DNA of 64,000 nucleotides from assembly GCA_963777485.1 (NCBI GenBank), contig CAVZQP010000002.1, forward strand, positions 1,116,001 through 1,180,000, in the 5' to 3' direction. Positions within the stretch are counted from its first letter, which is position 1, and every line of letters begins with the position of its first letter. Shown piece after piece: positions 34,937-46,156 of this stretch. Position numbers and translations under genes: made by a program. The DNA is from Bog-473 sp963777485. GTDB lineage: Bacteria > Actinomycetota > Acidimicrobiia > Acidimicrobiales > RAAP-2. The notes below the pieces were generated by a model. That model worked only from the letters and a program-made list of their open reading frames with translations, was not told the origin of the DNA and searched no databases.

Positions 34937-35644
34937 ATGAGGAGCCAAACCATGGAACGAGGGGTCAAGGTCGTGGGCGGCGTGCCCGAGGAAGGGGCCG
35001 GCGACGACATCACGGACGAGACGGTCGAGGCCGAGTCGCCCCCGGCGGGGCCACCGCCCCGCCCTGCCGCACGCCGTCCGTCGGGTCCCAGCCGGCGCTC
35101 CTTCCGCATCGTCTCGCTCGTCGCCGCGCTCGGCCTGCTCGGGACGATCGTCTTCGGCGTCCTGTACACCACCAACAGCTCGGGCCCGGTCCAGGACCCC
35201 GCGGTGCTCAGCGCCTCGCGGACGTTCCTGACCGACTTCTTCAACTTCACGCCCAAGACGGTGGACTCGGACTTCAACGCCATCACGGCGATGGCGACGG
35301 GCCAGTTCTCGTCGCAGGCGAACCAGTTCTTCAACTCGACCATCCGCAAGCAGCTCCAGACGGCGGCCGCCTCGTCCCGCGGCCAGGTCCGCTACCTGGC
35401 GGTGCAGCAGGAGGGCAACCCGGCGGGGACGGCGTCGATCTACGCCGTGGTGGACCAGACCTACGCCAACAACAAGTCGACCTCGCTGGGGTCGGACGTC
35501 GTCCGGCTCACCGCCGACCTGCAGCAGTTGAACGGCACCTGGAAGATCTCCAACGTGACGGTGCTCGAGGGCGCCACGCCGCAGAGCTCGAGCACCGGCA
35601 GCAGCGGGTCGGGTTCGGCCGGCTCGTCGGTCCCCGGCCAGTAG
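34937..35644 (+). CDS. Mce-associated membrane protein
   Basis: A 235-residue single-pass protein. A charged/Pro-rich cytoplasmic N-terminus (1-58) precedes a helix at about 59-80 (VSLVAALGLLGTIVFGVLY) and an NTF2-like outer domain (ASRTFLTDFFNFTPKTVDSD, then DLQQLNGTWKISNVTVLEG). Such Mas proteins follow mce operons and help stabilise or feed the complex. I chose the ATG at 34937 because GGAGGGAG lies 6 bases before it; the ATG at 34931 would leave no spacing. It is 120 bases beyond mceF and probably in the same transcript. Confidence 0.8.
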   Translation: MRSQTMERGVKVVGGVPEEGAGDDITDETVEAESPPAGPPPRPAARRPSGPSRRSFRIVSLVAALGLLGTIVFGVLYTTNSSGPVQDPAVLSASRTFLTDFFNFTPKTVDSDFNAITAMATGQFSSQANQFFNSTIRKQLQTAAASSRGQVRYLAVQQEGNPAGTASIYAVVDQTYANNKSTSLGSDVVRLTADLQQLNGTWKISNVTVLEGATPQSSSTGSSGSGSAGSSVPGQ

Positions 35645-35713
35645 GGGTCCGCCGCCCGGCCACCGGGCCCGGCCGCACGTCGGGGCGGGGCCGTCAGGCC
35701 CTCAAGTACGATT

Positions 35714-35990
35714 CCCGACGGGCTGCGTGCGGGTCTGTGGTTGAAAGTCGATGCCAGTCGCAGGCGAAACGACCCACGTAAGGCGACTTGTGGTCGCTGA
35801 GCATGGTGCGGCTTAGAGGTAAGACCTGCCCGTCGGGTCCCCGGCTGTCGGGGGCGGGCGGAGACGAGGCGATGCGCGCCGTTGTGGTGCCGTTGGGCCG
35901 TGTGGGCGACCGCACGGCCGCCGGTGCCGGCGCGTCACCCTCGCAGCAGGCGAGTGTGGGGTCAAAGACCAGGTCAGCCGCACGCAGCCC
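35714..35990 (+). ncRNA. candidate structured RNA upstream of secA
   Basis: A 400-base gap before secA has no convincing gene but dense potential structure on the plus strand. A 13-base stem pairs 35720-35732 with 35978-35990. A competing perfect 10-base stem pairs CCCGACGGGC (35714-35723) with GCCCGTCGGG (35828-35837). Inside are hairpins GCGAC-TTGTG-GTCGC (35783-35797), AGGT-AAG-ACCT (35817-35827), CCCCG-GCTGT-CGGGG (35839-35853), a 9-pair hairpin at 35896-35919 with one G-U pair, and CTCGC-AGCAG-GCGAG near 35939-35953. The G-U pair favours the plus strand. It matches no tmRNA, RNase P or SRP core that I can recognise. A raiA-motif RNA is a possibility from gene context only. Confidence 0.45.
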
Positions 35991-36042
35991 CGACCTCTCC
36001 CGGCGGCTTTGCCGCCCGCCGCACCGGTAGGATCGTCGCGCC

Positions 36043-38878
<2,836 letters not shown>

Positions 38879-38892
<14 letters not shown>

Positions 38893-40021
38893 CGCCGCCG
38901 CGGCCGCCGCTGAGGGACCCCGCGACTTCACCACCGAGCTGAACGCCCTGGGAGAGCGCCTGGCCGAGGCCGAGCGCTACCTGGGCCGGGACAAGCTCGA
39001 GGCCCGCCGGGCCGAGCTCGAGGCCGAGGTGGCCAAGCCCGACCTCTGGGACGACCAGGACAACGCCCGCTCGGTCACCCGGGAGCTGGGCCGGGTCACC
39101 GACGACCTCGACCAGCTCGACGGGCTCCGCTCGACGTTGGACGACGCCCGCGCCCTGTTCGAGCTGACCGAGGAGTCGGCCGACGCCGCGCTCTCCGCCG
39201 AACTGGTCGAGACGGTCGACAAGCTCGGGACCCGCCTCGGTGCGTTGGAGCTGCAGTCGTTGTTCTCGGGCGAGTACGACGAGTTCGACGCGGTGTGCGA
39301 AGTGCACGCGGGCGCGGGCGGCACTGACGCGCAGGACTGGACCGAGATGCTGCTGCGCATGTACCAGCGCTGGGCCGAGCGCCGCGGCTTCACCGTCGAG
39401 CTCGACGAGGCGACGGAGGGACAGGAGGCCGGGTTGTTGTCGGCGACGTTCATCGTGCAGGGGCGTTTCGCGTACGGCTTGTTGGCCACCGAACGCGGCG
39501 TGCACCGTCTTGTGCGCATGTCGCCTTTCGACTCGCAGCACCGCCGCCAGACGAGCTTCGCCTCGGTCGAGGTCACGCCGTTCCTCGAGGACGCGACCGA
39601 AGTGGAGATCGACGAGAAGGACCTGCGCGTCGACACCTACCGCTCCTCGGGCGCCGGCGGCCAGCACGTGAACAAGACGGACTCCGCGGTGCGGCTCACG
39701 CACCTGCCCACGGGGATCGTCGTCGCCGTCCAGAACGAGCGCAGCCAGCACCAGAACAAGGCGAAGGCGATGCAGATCCTCGGCGCCAAACTGACCGAGC
39801 GCGCCCGGGCGGAACGCCAGGCCGAGCTCGACGGCCTGAGCGGTGAGCGCGTCGACAACGCGTGGGGCAACCAGATCCGTTCGTACGTGATGGCGCCCTA
39901 CCAGTTGGTCAAGGACCTGCGGACGAACTACGAGACGGGCAACGTCGACGCCGTCCTCGACGGGGACCTCGACGCGTTCATGGAAGCCGAGTTGCGGCGC
40001 CAACGGGAGTCCGGCGCGTAG
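38879..40021 (+). CDS. prfB: peptide chain release factor 2
   Basis: A 380-residue class I release factor that reads UGA and UAA. The anticodon-like S-P-F tripeptide is in VRMSPFDSQHRRQTSF and the catalytic GGQ in SSGAGGQHVNKTDSAVRL. The N-terminus is a helical bundle. The frame is open throughout, with no in-frame stop near codon 25, so the autoregulatory +1 frameshift of enterobacterial prfB is absent. The ATG lies inside the secA end (ATGGCGCCGGC); the longer open frame upstream is a shadow of secA. The secA-prfB-ftsE-ftsX order is common in actinobacteria. Confidence 0.95.
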
Positions 40022-40232
40022 GAGTCCGCCCGCCGCTCCGGTGCGACGCGGTGACGCTCGGCCGGCTCTCCGGCGTCTCCGGCTTTCCGGCTCTCTGACC
40101 AGCACCGGAGCCGGTGACCCGAAACCGCAATGTGGACTCCACTAGGATGTTTCTGGTGCGCCGTCGGTTTGCGCCCGAAAATTCCGTCTCACACTTCTCT
40201 CTGCCGGTCTTCCAGGTGATCCTTTTTTTTAG

Positions 40233-40970
40233 ATGATCCGATTCCAGAACGTCACCAAGTCGTACAAGGGCGGTTCGACCGTCGCACTGCGCGACATCGA
40301 TATCGAGATCGACAAGGGGGAGTTCGTCTTCCTCGTCGGCGCGTCGGGCTCGGGCAAGACGACCTTCATCCGGCTGCTGCTCCGTGAGGAGCTGCCGGAC
40401 ACCGGCGAGATCCTCGAGGCCGGCCGCAACATCGTCGACCTGCCCAAATGGCGGGTTCCCTACCTGCGCCGCAACATCGGATGCGTCTTCCAGGACTTCC
40501 GCCTGCTCCCCAACAAGACGGTGTTCGAGAACGTCGCTTTTGCGTTGGAGGTCATCGGGCGGCCCCGGCACGTGGTGGCCAACCAGGTGCCGCAGGTTCT
40601 GGACCTGGTCGGGCTCTCGACGAAGCGCGACAACCTGCCGAGCGAGCTCTCCGGTGGTGAGCAACAGCGCGTGGCCGTCGCCCGCGCCTTCGTGAACCGT
40701 CCGCTGATCCTGCTGGCGGACGAGCCGACCGGGAACCTCGACCCGCAGACGGGCCTCGGCGTCATGCAGTTGCTGGACCGGATCAACCGGACGGGCACCA
40801 CCGTGATCGTGGCGACGCACGACGAGGTGCTCGTCGACAAGATGCGCCGGCGTGTGATCGAGCTGTCGAACGGCGCGATGGTGCGCGACCAGGCGCGTGG
40901 CGTCTACGGCTTCGACGGGGCGGCGCAAGATCGCGTCAGCGCCGACGTCGCTGCGGGCGGCATGGGCTGA
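40233..40970 (+). CDS. ftsE: cell-division ABC ATPase FtsE
   Basis: A 245-residue ATP-binding subunit of FtsEX, which controls peptidoglycan hydrolases at the septum. Walker A is VGASGSGKTTFIRLLL, signature LSGGEQQRVAVARAF, Walker B LILLADEPTGNLDP and H-loop VATHDEV. The first residues MIRFQNVTKSYKGGSTVALR are typical of FtsE. The 211 bases between prfB and ftsE include a small GTGGACTCCAC hairpin and a T8 run directly before the start; the latter is odd and leaves no clear ribosome site. Confidence 0.95.
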   Translation: MIRFQNVTKSYKGGSTVALRDIDIEIDKGEFVFLVGASGSGKTTFIRLLLREELPDTGEILEAGRNIVDLPKWRVPYLRRNIGCVFQDFRLLPNKTVFENVAFALEVIGRPRHVVANQVPQVLDLVGLSTKRDNLPSELSGGEQQRVAVARAFVNRPLILLADEPTGNLDPQTGLGVMQLLDRINRTGTTVIVATHDEVLVDKMRRRVIELSNGAMVRDQARGVYGFDGAAQDRVSADVAAGGMG

Positions 40971-41004
40971 CGGACTTTGCTGACGGACTGACTGGCTGAA
41001 CGAA

Positions 41005-41895
41005 ATGGCTCCTGTATCTCTCGAATATGTCGTCCGCGAGACGGGCGCGAACCTCTGGCGGAACCGCCTGATGACGATTGCGGCGGTGTTGACCGTCGCC
41101 GTATCGCTGTCGCTGGTGGGGGCGGCGCTGCTGCTCCGCCAGGGCTCGGCCAATGCCACCGGGACGCTCGAACGGGGGACCAAGGTCACCGTCTGGATGG
41201 ACCCTGCCGCCACGTCGCAGCAGATCAATGCGGTCAAGACACAGCTGGCGCAGCTCAACTACGTGGTCCAGCCCTGCTCGTACTGGGACAAGCAGCGGAA
41301 CTTCTCCGAGGCCCGCCACCTGCTGCCGTCGGACGTGATTGCGGCGACCACCGTGGCCGAGATGCCCACCTCCTACTGGTGCACGCCCGTTGCCCTGAGC
41401 GACGCCGCTCAGGTGGTCCGGACTTTCAACGGGACGCCCGGCGTGAAGGCGGTGACCGAGCCGCAGCAGGCGATCCACAACGAGGAGACGGCGATCAACG
41501 TCATCAAGTGGGTGTTCGTGATCATCGCGATCGTGCTGATCGTGTCGGCGGCGGTGCTGATCCTGAACACGATCCGTATGGCGATCTTCGCCCGGCGCCG
41601 AGAAGTGTCGGTGATGAAGCTGGTCGGGGCGACCAACTGGTTCATCCGCGTGCCCTTCATGACGGAGGGACTGCTGCAGGGGCTGTTGGGCTCGTTGCTC
41701 GCGGCGGGTGTGGTGTGGATTTTGTACGCCCTGATCAACACCTGGGGTGGCGGACGGACCTCCAGCAACGTCTTCACGACCATTCAGACGTCGACCTCGC
41801 AGATGATCGTGACCAACGTGGTGGTGATCATCGTCGGCGGGCTGATCGGGACGATCGGCTCGGCCATCGCCATTCGGCGCTTCCTCGACGTCTGA
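41005..41895 (+). CDS. ftsX: cell-division membrane protein FtsX
   Basis: A 296-residue partner of FtsE. It has an N-terminal helix (about 20-42), an outer domain of some 120 residues (about 45-165) and a C-terminal block of three helices (about 170-195, 215-240, 265-290), the FtsX plan. The segment RMAIFARRREVSVMKLVGAT is the conserved coupling region. The outer domain in actinobacteria contacts a NlpC/P60 hydrolase; none is encoded in this window. It is 34 bases behind ftsE. Confidence 0.93.
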   Translation: MAPVSLEYVVRETGANLWRNRLMTIAAVLTVAVSLSLVGAALLLRQGSANATGTLERGTKVTVWMDPAATSQQINAVKTQLAQLNYVVQPCSYWDKQRNFSEARHLLPSDVIAATTVAEMPTSYWCTPVALSDAAQVVRTFNGTPGVKAVTEPQQAIHNEETAINVIKWVFVIIAIVLIVSAAVLILNTIRMAIFARRREVSVMKLVGATNWFIRVPFMTEGLLQGLLGSLLAAGVVWILYALINTWGGGRTSSNVFTTIQTSTSQMIVTNVVVIIVGGLIGTIGSAIAIRRFLDV

Positions 41896-41907
41896 CGGAC
41901 TGACGTC

Positions 41908-41924
41908 CTGACCGTGTTGGTCAG
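41908..41924. terminator. hairpin between ftsX and the convergent glycosyltransferase gene
   Basis: CTGACC-GTGTT-GGTCAG, followed by TTCGAG on the plus strand, sits just after the ftsX stop and reaches the last codons of the opposite gene. It may end transcription from both sides. Confidence 0.4.
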
Positions 41925-43945
41925 TTCGAGTTGGCGGTGACTGCGGCTGCGCCGTCGGACGGGACGCAGACGTAGCTGACGAAGGGCGCCTTGGACGAGG
42001 TGGCGGCCACGGGCGCCGGGTCGCAATGACTCAGGACCCACCCCAGGTCCGGATTGCGAGTGAACGGTCGGACCCCTACGAGTACGTGGTTGATCCGGCC
42101 GTCGTGCACGTCCTCGACGAACTGCGACAGCGATGTGCTCGGCACCTGCCCGGAGAAGCCGCCCACGGGCAGATACTCGTGGCCGGTGGCCAACACGTCG
42201 TGGCTGACCTGGGCCGACGTCTCCACTGTCTCAATGCTGCGTCCCTTCGGGACGGTCGCGGCATGCGCGGCCAGCGCCGGCCAGGTCGCGAGGTCGTGCT
42301 GCCACCCGGCTTGTTCGGACGCGGTCAGCGCCTGCGACTGATAGGGCGAGTCGAACGGCCCAAGCCTGTTGGCGACGGCCGTGCCCGACGCCCACGCGGC
42401 CCCGACGAGGAGCGCGGCGGCGCCCAACCCGAGGGCGGCGCGGATGGGCCACTTCGACGTCGGTGGCGTCCGGAGCAGCGAGATGGCGAGGCAGACAGTG
42501 GCGAGCGCGGTGAGGACGATGGTCGTTGCCAGGACCCACGGCCATACGCCGGCGCTGCGCGGGACGAGGGAGAGCGCCTCGGCGACACCTCCGAGAACGG
42601 TTGCGCCGAAGACGGCGGGAACCACGCGGCTCTCCGGGTTCGTGCGCCAGATCCTCCAGCCGAGGACGAGTCCCAGCCCGCAGAGCGCCGCCATCGGTGG
42701 CGCGAGCGCGGCCAGGTAGTACGCGTTCAAGAACTTGGAGTCGGCGAAGAAGGCCCACGTGAGGATCATCCAGAAACCCCACAGCACCGCGGCCGCTCGC
42801 CAGGGATCAGTGCGCGGCCGGCGACGACGGGCGATCAGGATGCCGACCAACCCGACCATGGCCGGGATGAAGAGCCAGGCGGCGTCGCGGCCGAGTTGCC
42901 CGGCGAGGTATCGCGCCGGACCCTTGTTCAGCGCGACGGTCGGTGCCCCTCCGACCGTCGACGCGGTCGTCGCCGCCGGGGGCGGGGAGCATCCCGGCTG
43001 CTCGAGCACCCTGCCATTCAGGCGATCGGCGCCGTTGTAGAGGAACACCTGGCTGAACACCGAGTTGTTGCAGCTGCCGTCGACATACGGCCGGTCGTGG
43101 GCCGGGACGAGGGCGACGACGGACATCCAACTGAGGGAGACGGCGAGTGCCACCGCCACGGAGACCGCGATGTGGCCATAACGGCGGGCCAGGCTCAGGG
43201 CCGGCGCCGCCATGAGGTAGGCGATGTAGATGGCGGGGAGGACGAGCCAGGCCTGGAGCATCTTGGCCTGGAAGGCCAGGCCGACCCAGACCCCCGCCAG
43301 GACGAGCGGGCGCAGGCGACCCGACATGAATGCGTTGGTGGCGGCATCCGCAGCCAGGACCAGAAGGAGGATCAGCAGCGAGTCGGAGATGTTGCCGCGG
43401 TTGAGCAGGATCGTGACCGGCGTGACAGCGAGCGCAACCGCTGCGAGGAGACCGGCCCCAGCCCCGGCGACGCGGCGGACCGCCCGATAGAGGACGAGCA
43501 CGGTGAGCGTGCCCTCGACGACCTGGGGCAGGACGAAGGCCCAGACATGGAAGCCGAACACACGCACCGAAAGGGCCTGCACCCAGAAGGCGCCGGGCAA
43601 CTTGTCGATCGAGACGGTGCCCCAGGGGTCGAACGCGCCGAAGAAGAAGTTGTGCCAGTTCTGCGACATGCTGCGCACGGCGCCGCCGTAGAACGTCTCG
43701 AGCATGTCGCCGTTCATGCCCCAGGCGTAGGCGAGCGCAGAAAGCGCCGCGACTGCTAAGAGCGCCGGCCGGGCCCAGCGCGGCTGGTCGTCGGGGGAGC
43801 GCCAGAACATCAGGCGACTGGTTTTCGGACGCTGTTGCGACCGCGACGGCACCCGCGACGTCTCAGTGGTCGGTGGCTCGACCGCACCGGCGAGTTCCTC
43901 CGGGCGCGCGTCGAGCTCCAGCCGTCCGCCGACGACATCCCCCAT
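41921..43945 (-). CDS. GT39-like polyprenyl-phosphate-sugar glycosyltransferase
   Basis: A 674-residue multi-pass membrane protein with about 12 hydrophobic helices. The first outer loop has the acidic pair expected in ArnT/PMT-type enzymes (AWGMNGDMLETFYGGAVRSM), then FFFGAFDPWGTVSIDKLPGA. These enzymes move sugar from a lipid carrier onto protein or glycolipid in the cell envelope. The N-terminal 45 residues are polar and variable. The C-terminal 100 residues form a soluble domain. It lies 30 bases behind the methyltransferase gene on the same strand. Confidence 0.82.
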   Translation of the reverse strand: MGDVVGGRLELDARPEELAGAVEPPTTETSRVPSRSQQRPKTSRLMFWRSPDDQPRWARPALLAVAALSALAYAWGMNGDMLETFYGGAVRSMSQNWHNFFFGAFDPWGTVSIDKLPGAFWVQALSVRVFGFHVWAFVLPQVVEGTLTVLVLYRAVRRVAGAGAGLLAAVALAVTPVTILLNRGNISDSLLILLLVLAADAATNAFMSGRLRPLVLAGVWVGLAFQAKMLQAWLVLPAIYIAYLMAAPALSLARRYGHIAVSVAVALAVSLSWMSVVALVPAHDRPYVDGSCNNSVFSQVFLYNGADRLNGRVLEQPGCSPPPAATTASTVGGAPTVALNKGPARYLAGQLGRDAAWLFIPAMVGLVGILIARRRRPRTDPWRAAAVLWGFWMILTWAFFADSKFLNAYYLAALAPPMAALCGLGLVLGWRIWRTNPESRVVPAVFGATVLGGVAEALSLVPRSAGVWPWVLATTIVLTALATVCLAISLLRTPPTSKWPIRAALGLGAAALLVGAAWASGTAVANRLGPFDSPYQSQALTASEQAGWQHDLATWPALAAHAATVPKGRSIETVETSAQVSHDVLATGHEYLPVGGFSGQVPSTSLSQFVEDVHDGRINHVLVGVRPFTRNPDLGWVLSHCDPAPVAATSSKAPFVSYVCVPSDGAAAVTANSN

Positions 43946-43975
43946 GGGGCCGAACCTACTGCCCGGGGGCGGTTG

Positions 43976-44594
43976 TCAGGGTGCTTTCTGGTTGCAGGGG
44001 CGGCGCTTCTCGCCCCGTAGGACGAGGCCCTCACCCGAGCGGAACGGGGCCGTCCGGTGGACGATGTCGTCGAACCCGGCTGTCGCGAACAGCTCGGCGG
44101 TGGCGCTCGCCCATTGTTCGAGCGGGAAGCGCTTCTCGAATGGCCCATACGTGGGTGATCGCGACGAGCCGACCCCCAGGCGCGAGGACGCGTACGACCT
44201 CTCGCACCGAGGCCTCGAGCGGATCCCAGAGCTGGACGGAGTTGACGGCCAGCGCCCCTGTGAACGTCCCGTTGGGCCACGGGATCGAGTCCGCTGTGCT
44301 GCGTTCCAGCGTGACTTGGCCGCGCTCGACCGCCGACAGATTGCGGCGGCGGGCTTGGCGGAGCATGGCAGCCGACGGGTCGACGCCTCCGACGACGCCG
44401 CTCGAAAGGCGCTTTGCCAGTGCGGCCACGCCGACGCCAGGTCCGAAGCCGAGTGCGAGCACGGACGCGTCGGGCGCCGGCGCCAATTCATCGATCGCCG
44501 CCAACTCCATGTCCCGGTTCATGCGGGCCATCAGCGGCCCGCTCAGCCTCCCGGCGGTGCCGTCGAAGCTGGGCGGGCGGCTCCGGCTCTCCAT
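43976..44594 (-). pseudogene. class I SAM-dependent methyltransferase, frameshifted
   Basis: A methyltransferase with the SAM motif VLALGFGPGVGVAALAKRL, the acidic motif II GGVDPSAAMLRQA, motif III TADSIPWPNGTFTGALAVNS and the post-motif VVRVLAPGGRLVAITHVW. Right after this the frame breaks: it continues as Arg-rich nonsense to 44031, while the next frame holds the expected tail (PFEKRFPLEQWASATAELFA, then TAGFDD) and stops at 43976. Removing one G from the TGGGCC at about 44146-44151 restores about 205 residues. The ATG at 44594 starts the conserved part. It may be a true pseudogene or a base-calling error. Confidence 0.7.
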
Positions 44595-44610
44595 GCGTCC
44601 AACCCAACCA

Positions 44611-44628
44611 CTTGAAGTAAACTTCAAG
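44611..44628. promoter_or_regulatory. MerR-type operator between divergent genes
   Basis: A perfect inverted repeat CTTGAAGT-AA-ACTTCAAG lies between the methyltransferase and MerR genes, ending 3 bases before the MerR start. A TAAACT box (44618-44623) inside it fits a -10 for a leaderless merR transcript. It resembles other MerR-family operators (SoxR-like CTTGAAGT arms); binding is inferred. Confidence 0.6.
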
Positions 44629-44631
44629 TCA

Positions 44632-45114
44632 ATGCGTTCGACCCATCTTTCGTCCGACCCGGCCCTCGACGACGAACCCGATCTGCTCGACATCGGGGAG
44701 GTCGCGTCTCGCTCGGGCATGGCTCCTTCGGCGCTTCGCTACTACGAGAGCGAGGGGATCATCGCGAGCGTCGACCGCAAGGGCCTGCGGCGCCAATTCC
44801 GGCCGGATGTCCTCACGACGCTCGCGGTCGTCGCCATGTGCCGACAGGCAGGGTTCACACTCGAGGAGATCAAGTTGGTGCTGGCCACGGGTGGTGGGCC
44901 GAGCTGGAAGACCTTCGCGGAACGCAAGCGCGACCAGCTGCGGGCACGGGCGGAACATCTCGGCACCGTCGCCGACCAGCTCGACCATGCGCTCCGTTGC
45001 CCGAGCCCGAACGTCTTCGACTGCGAGCACTTCCGTGCCGCCCTGGCGGACGCCTTGCCGGTGCGCGGCGACGCTGACGGGGTCCCGGCGGGGCGAGGTC
45101 TCAGTGGCCGCTGA
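44632..45114 (+). CDS. MerR family transcriptional regulator
   Basis: A 160-residue regulator. A winged HTH covers about 18-85 (LLDIGEVASRSGMAPSALRY, then YESEGIIASVDRKGLRRQF), with the helix TLAVVAMCRQAGFTLEEIKL and a dimerisation coiled coil after it. Two Cys near the end (RCPSPNVFDCEHF) could bind metal or sense redox but do not form the SoxR cluster pattern. The ATG has no ribosome site, only the palindrome and a -10-like box 8 bases upstream, so translation is probably leaderless. It likely controls itself and the divergent methyltransferase. Confidence 0.82.
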   Translation: MRSTHLSSDPALDDEPDLLDIGEVASRSGMAPSALRYYESEGIIASVDRKGLRRQFRPDVLTTLAVVAMCRQAGFTLEEIKLVLATGGGPSWKTFAERKRDQLRARAEHLGTVADQLDHALRCPSPNVFDCEHFRAALADALPVRGDADGVPAGRGLSGR

Positions 45115-45400
45115 ACCGACGAGCCCGGCGCCGGCGACCAACGGGTCCCGTCGGCCGGACCGTTCCCAGTCGCGCTTCTTCTGCAATGTGCCGCGCAAGG
45201 TCGCCCTGTTCTTCTTCGTGGTGGCGTTCGCCGCCCTGGTGATCGGCGGTGGTTTTGCCGAGATCAGCACGAACGGATCGCCAACGTCGCTCGAGACAGC
45301 GGTCGTGCGCTGGACGATCGTCGGTTCCCTGGTGATCGGGGTCGTGGCGTATGTGATCGGCGGCCGTCTCCTGGCCGAGCGCTCGGGTGGGGGCGGCTGA
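45104..45400 (+). CDS. small two-helix membrane protein, function unknown
   Basis: A 98-residue protein with a polar N-terminus (1-35), then two hydrophobic helices (about 37-55 VALFFFVVAFAALVIGGG and 73-92 WTIVGSLVIGVVAYVIGG) joined by a short loop, ending in RSGGGG. The GTG lies inside the end of the MerR gene, 11 bases before its stop, so the two are probably co-transcribed. No family is recognised. Confidence 0.6.
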   Translation: MAAEPTSPAPATNGSRRPDRSQSRFFCNVPRKVALFFFVVAFAALVIGGGFAEISTNGSPTSLETAVVRWTIVGSLVIGVVAYVIGGRLLAERSGGGG

Positions 45401-45515
45401 GCGACTGAGCGGCTGAGCGGCTATGCGGCTTGGTCGGTCCCGGAGATATTCGGGCAAGAAAATGTTCCTGCAAGGTTTCGTGCAAGGTTCGCAGCAAGCC
45501 GTCGCCTCCATGCTC

Positions 45516-45545
45516 CGTCACGCTCTCGAAGTCGAGGGCGTGACG
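45516..45545 (+). promoter_or_regulatory. hairpin in the ssb leader
   Basis: CGTCACGCTCTCGA and TCGAGGGCGTGACG form a 14-pair stem (one G-U) only 14 bases before the ssb start, next to its GCGAGG ribosome site. Too close for a terminator of upstream genes, it may control ssb translation. Confidence 0.5.
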
Positions 45546-45559
45546 AAAGCGAGGATGCA

Positions 45560-45979
45560 ATGGCGAACACCACGACGATCATCGGCAACCTGACCCGGGA
45601 ACCCGAAATCCGGTACACCCGAGAGGGTCAGGCGACTGCGCAGTTGGGCGTGGCGGTCAACCGCCGCTGGCAGGACCGGGCGACCCAGGAGTGGCAGGAG
45701 TCGACATCGTTCTTCGACGTCATCTGTTGGCGGGACCTGGCCGAGAACGTGGCGCTCAGCCTGGCCAAGGGGATGCGCGTCGTCGTAACCGGCCGGCTCG
45801 AGCAGCGCACCTGGGAGACCGAGGAGGGAGACCATCGGTCCAAGGTCGAGATCACGGCCGAAGAGGTCGGGCCGAGCTTGCGGTTCGCGACCGCCGACGT
45901 GCACAAGGTCGAGCGCCGCGGCGCGCTGACGGGTGACGGCGCCACCGAGGCCAACGACAGCATGGCCGTCGAGGCGTGA
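45560..45979 (+). CDS. ssb: single-stranded DNA-binding protein, variant without acidic tip
   Basis: A 139-residue OB-fold protein: NTTTIIGNLTREPEIRYTRE, AVNRRWQDRATQEWQESTSF, FDVICWRDLAENVALSLAKG and MRVVVTGRLEQRTWETEEGD are the SSB strands. The C-terminus is short and ends NDSMAVEA, lacking the DDDIPF-like acidic tip that recruits repair proteins. It is also not next to rpsF/rpsR, so it is probably a second, specialised SSB. Two direct copies of GCAAGGTT precede the leader hairpin. Two small genes follow at once. Confidence 0.9.
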   Translation: MANTTTIIGNLTREPEIRYTREGQATAQLGVAVNRRWQDRATQEWQESTSFFDVICWRDLAENVALSLAKGMRVVVTGRLEQRTWETEEGDHRSKVEITAEEVGPSLRFATADVHKVERRGALTGDGATEANDSMAVEA

Positions 45980-46156
45980 GTGTCGCCCTGGCTCATCACG
46001 ACGACCGCATGGTCGTGGCTCATCGGGGCAACGATCCACGGCATGGCGGGTGCGCTGCATCGTCCTTCGGAAACGTCGATTGCGCTGGCGGCTGCAGGAC
46101 TGGCGTGTCTGTTGGTCTTCCAGATCCGCTCACGCCACCATCGATCGACTTCATGA
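45980..46156 (+). CDS. small membrane protein downstream of ssb
   Basis: A 58-residue frame that starts with GTG directly after the ssb stop (TGA-GTG), with GAGG five bases upstream inside ssb. It encodes MSPWLITTTAWSWLIGATIH, a polar turn, then a second helix TSIALAAAGLACLLVFQIRS and a basic RHHRS end. The stop overlaps the next frame as ATGA. The two helices and the exact junctions support a real gene; no family is recognised. Confidence 0.55.
   Translation: MSPWLITTTAWSWLIGATIHGMAGALHRPSETSIALAAAGLACLLVFQIRSRHHRSTS

Noticed and set aside
35801..35837. AAGACCTGCC resembling part of a cobalamin-riboswitch B12 box
   Set aside because: The other conserved cobalamin elements are missing and secA is not a typical target.
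35714..35990. tmRNA, RNase P RNA or SRP RNA as the identity of the structured region
   Set aside because: I see no tRNA-like ends, no P4 core sequence and no SRP tetraloop/AGCA element.
42026..43759. A 577-residue plus-strand open frame opposite the GT39-like gene
   Set aside because: Highly charged, no motif; the opposite strand encodes a clear multi-helix membrane protein.
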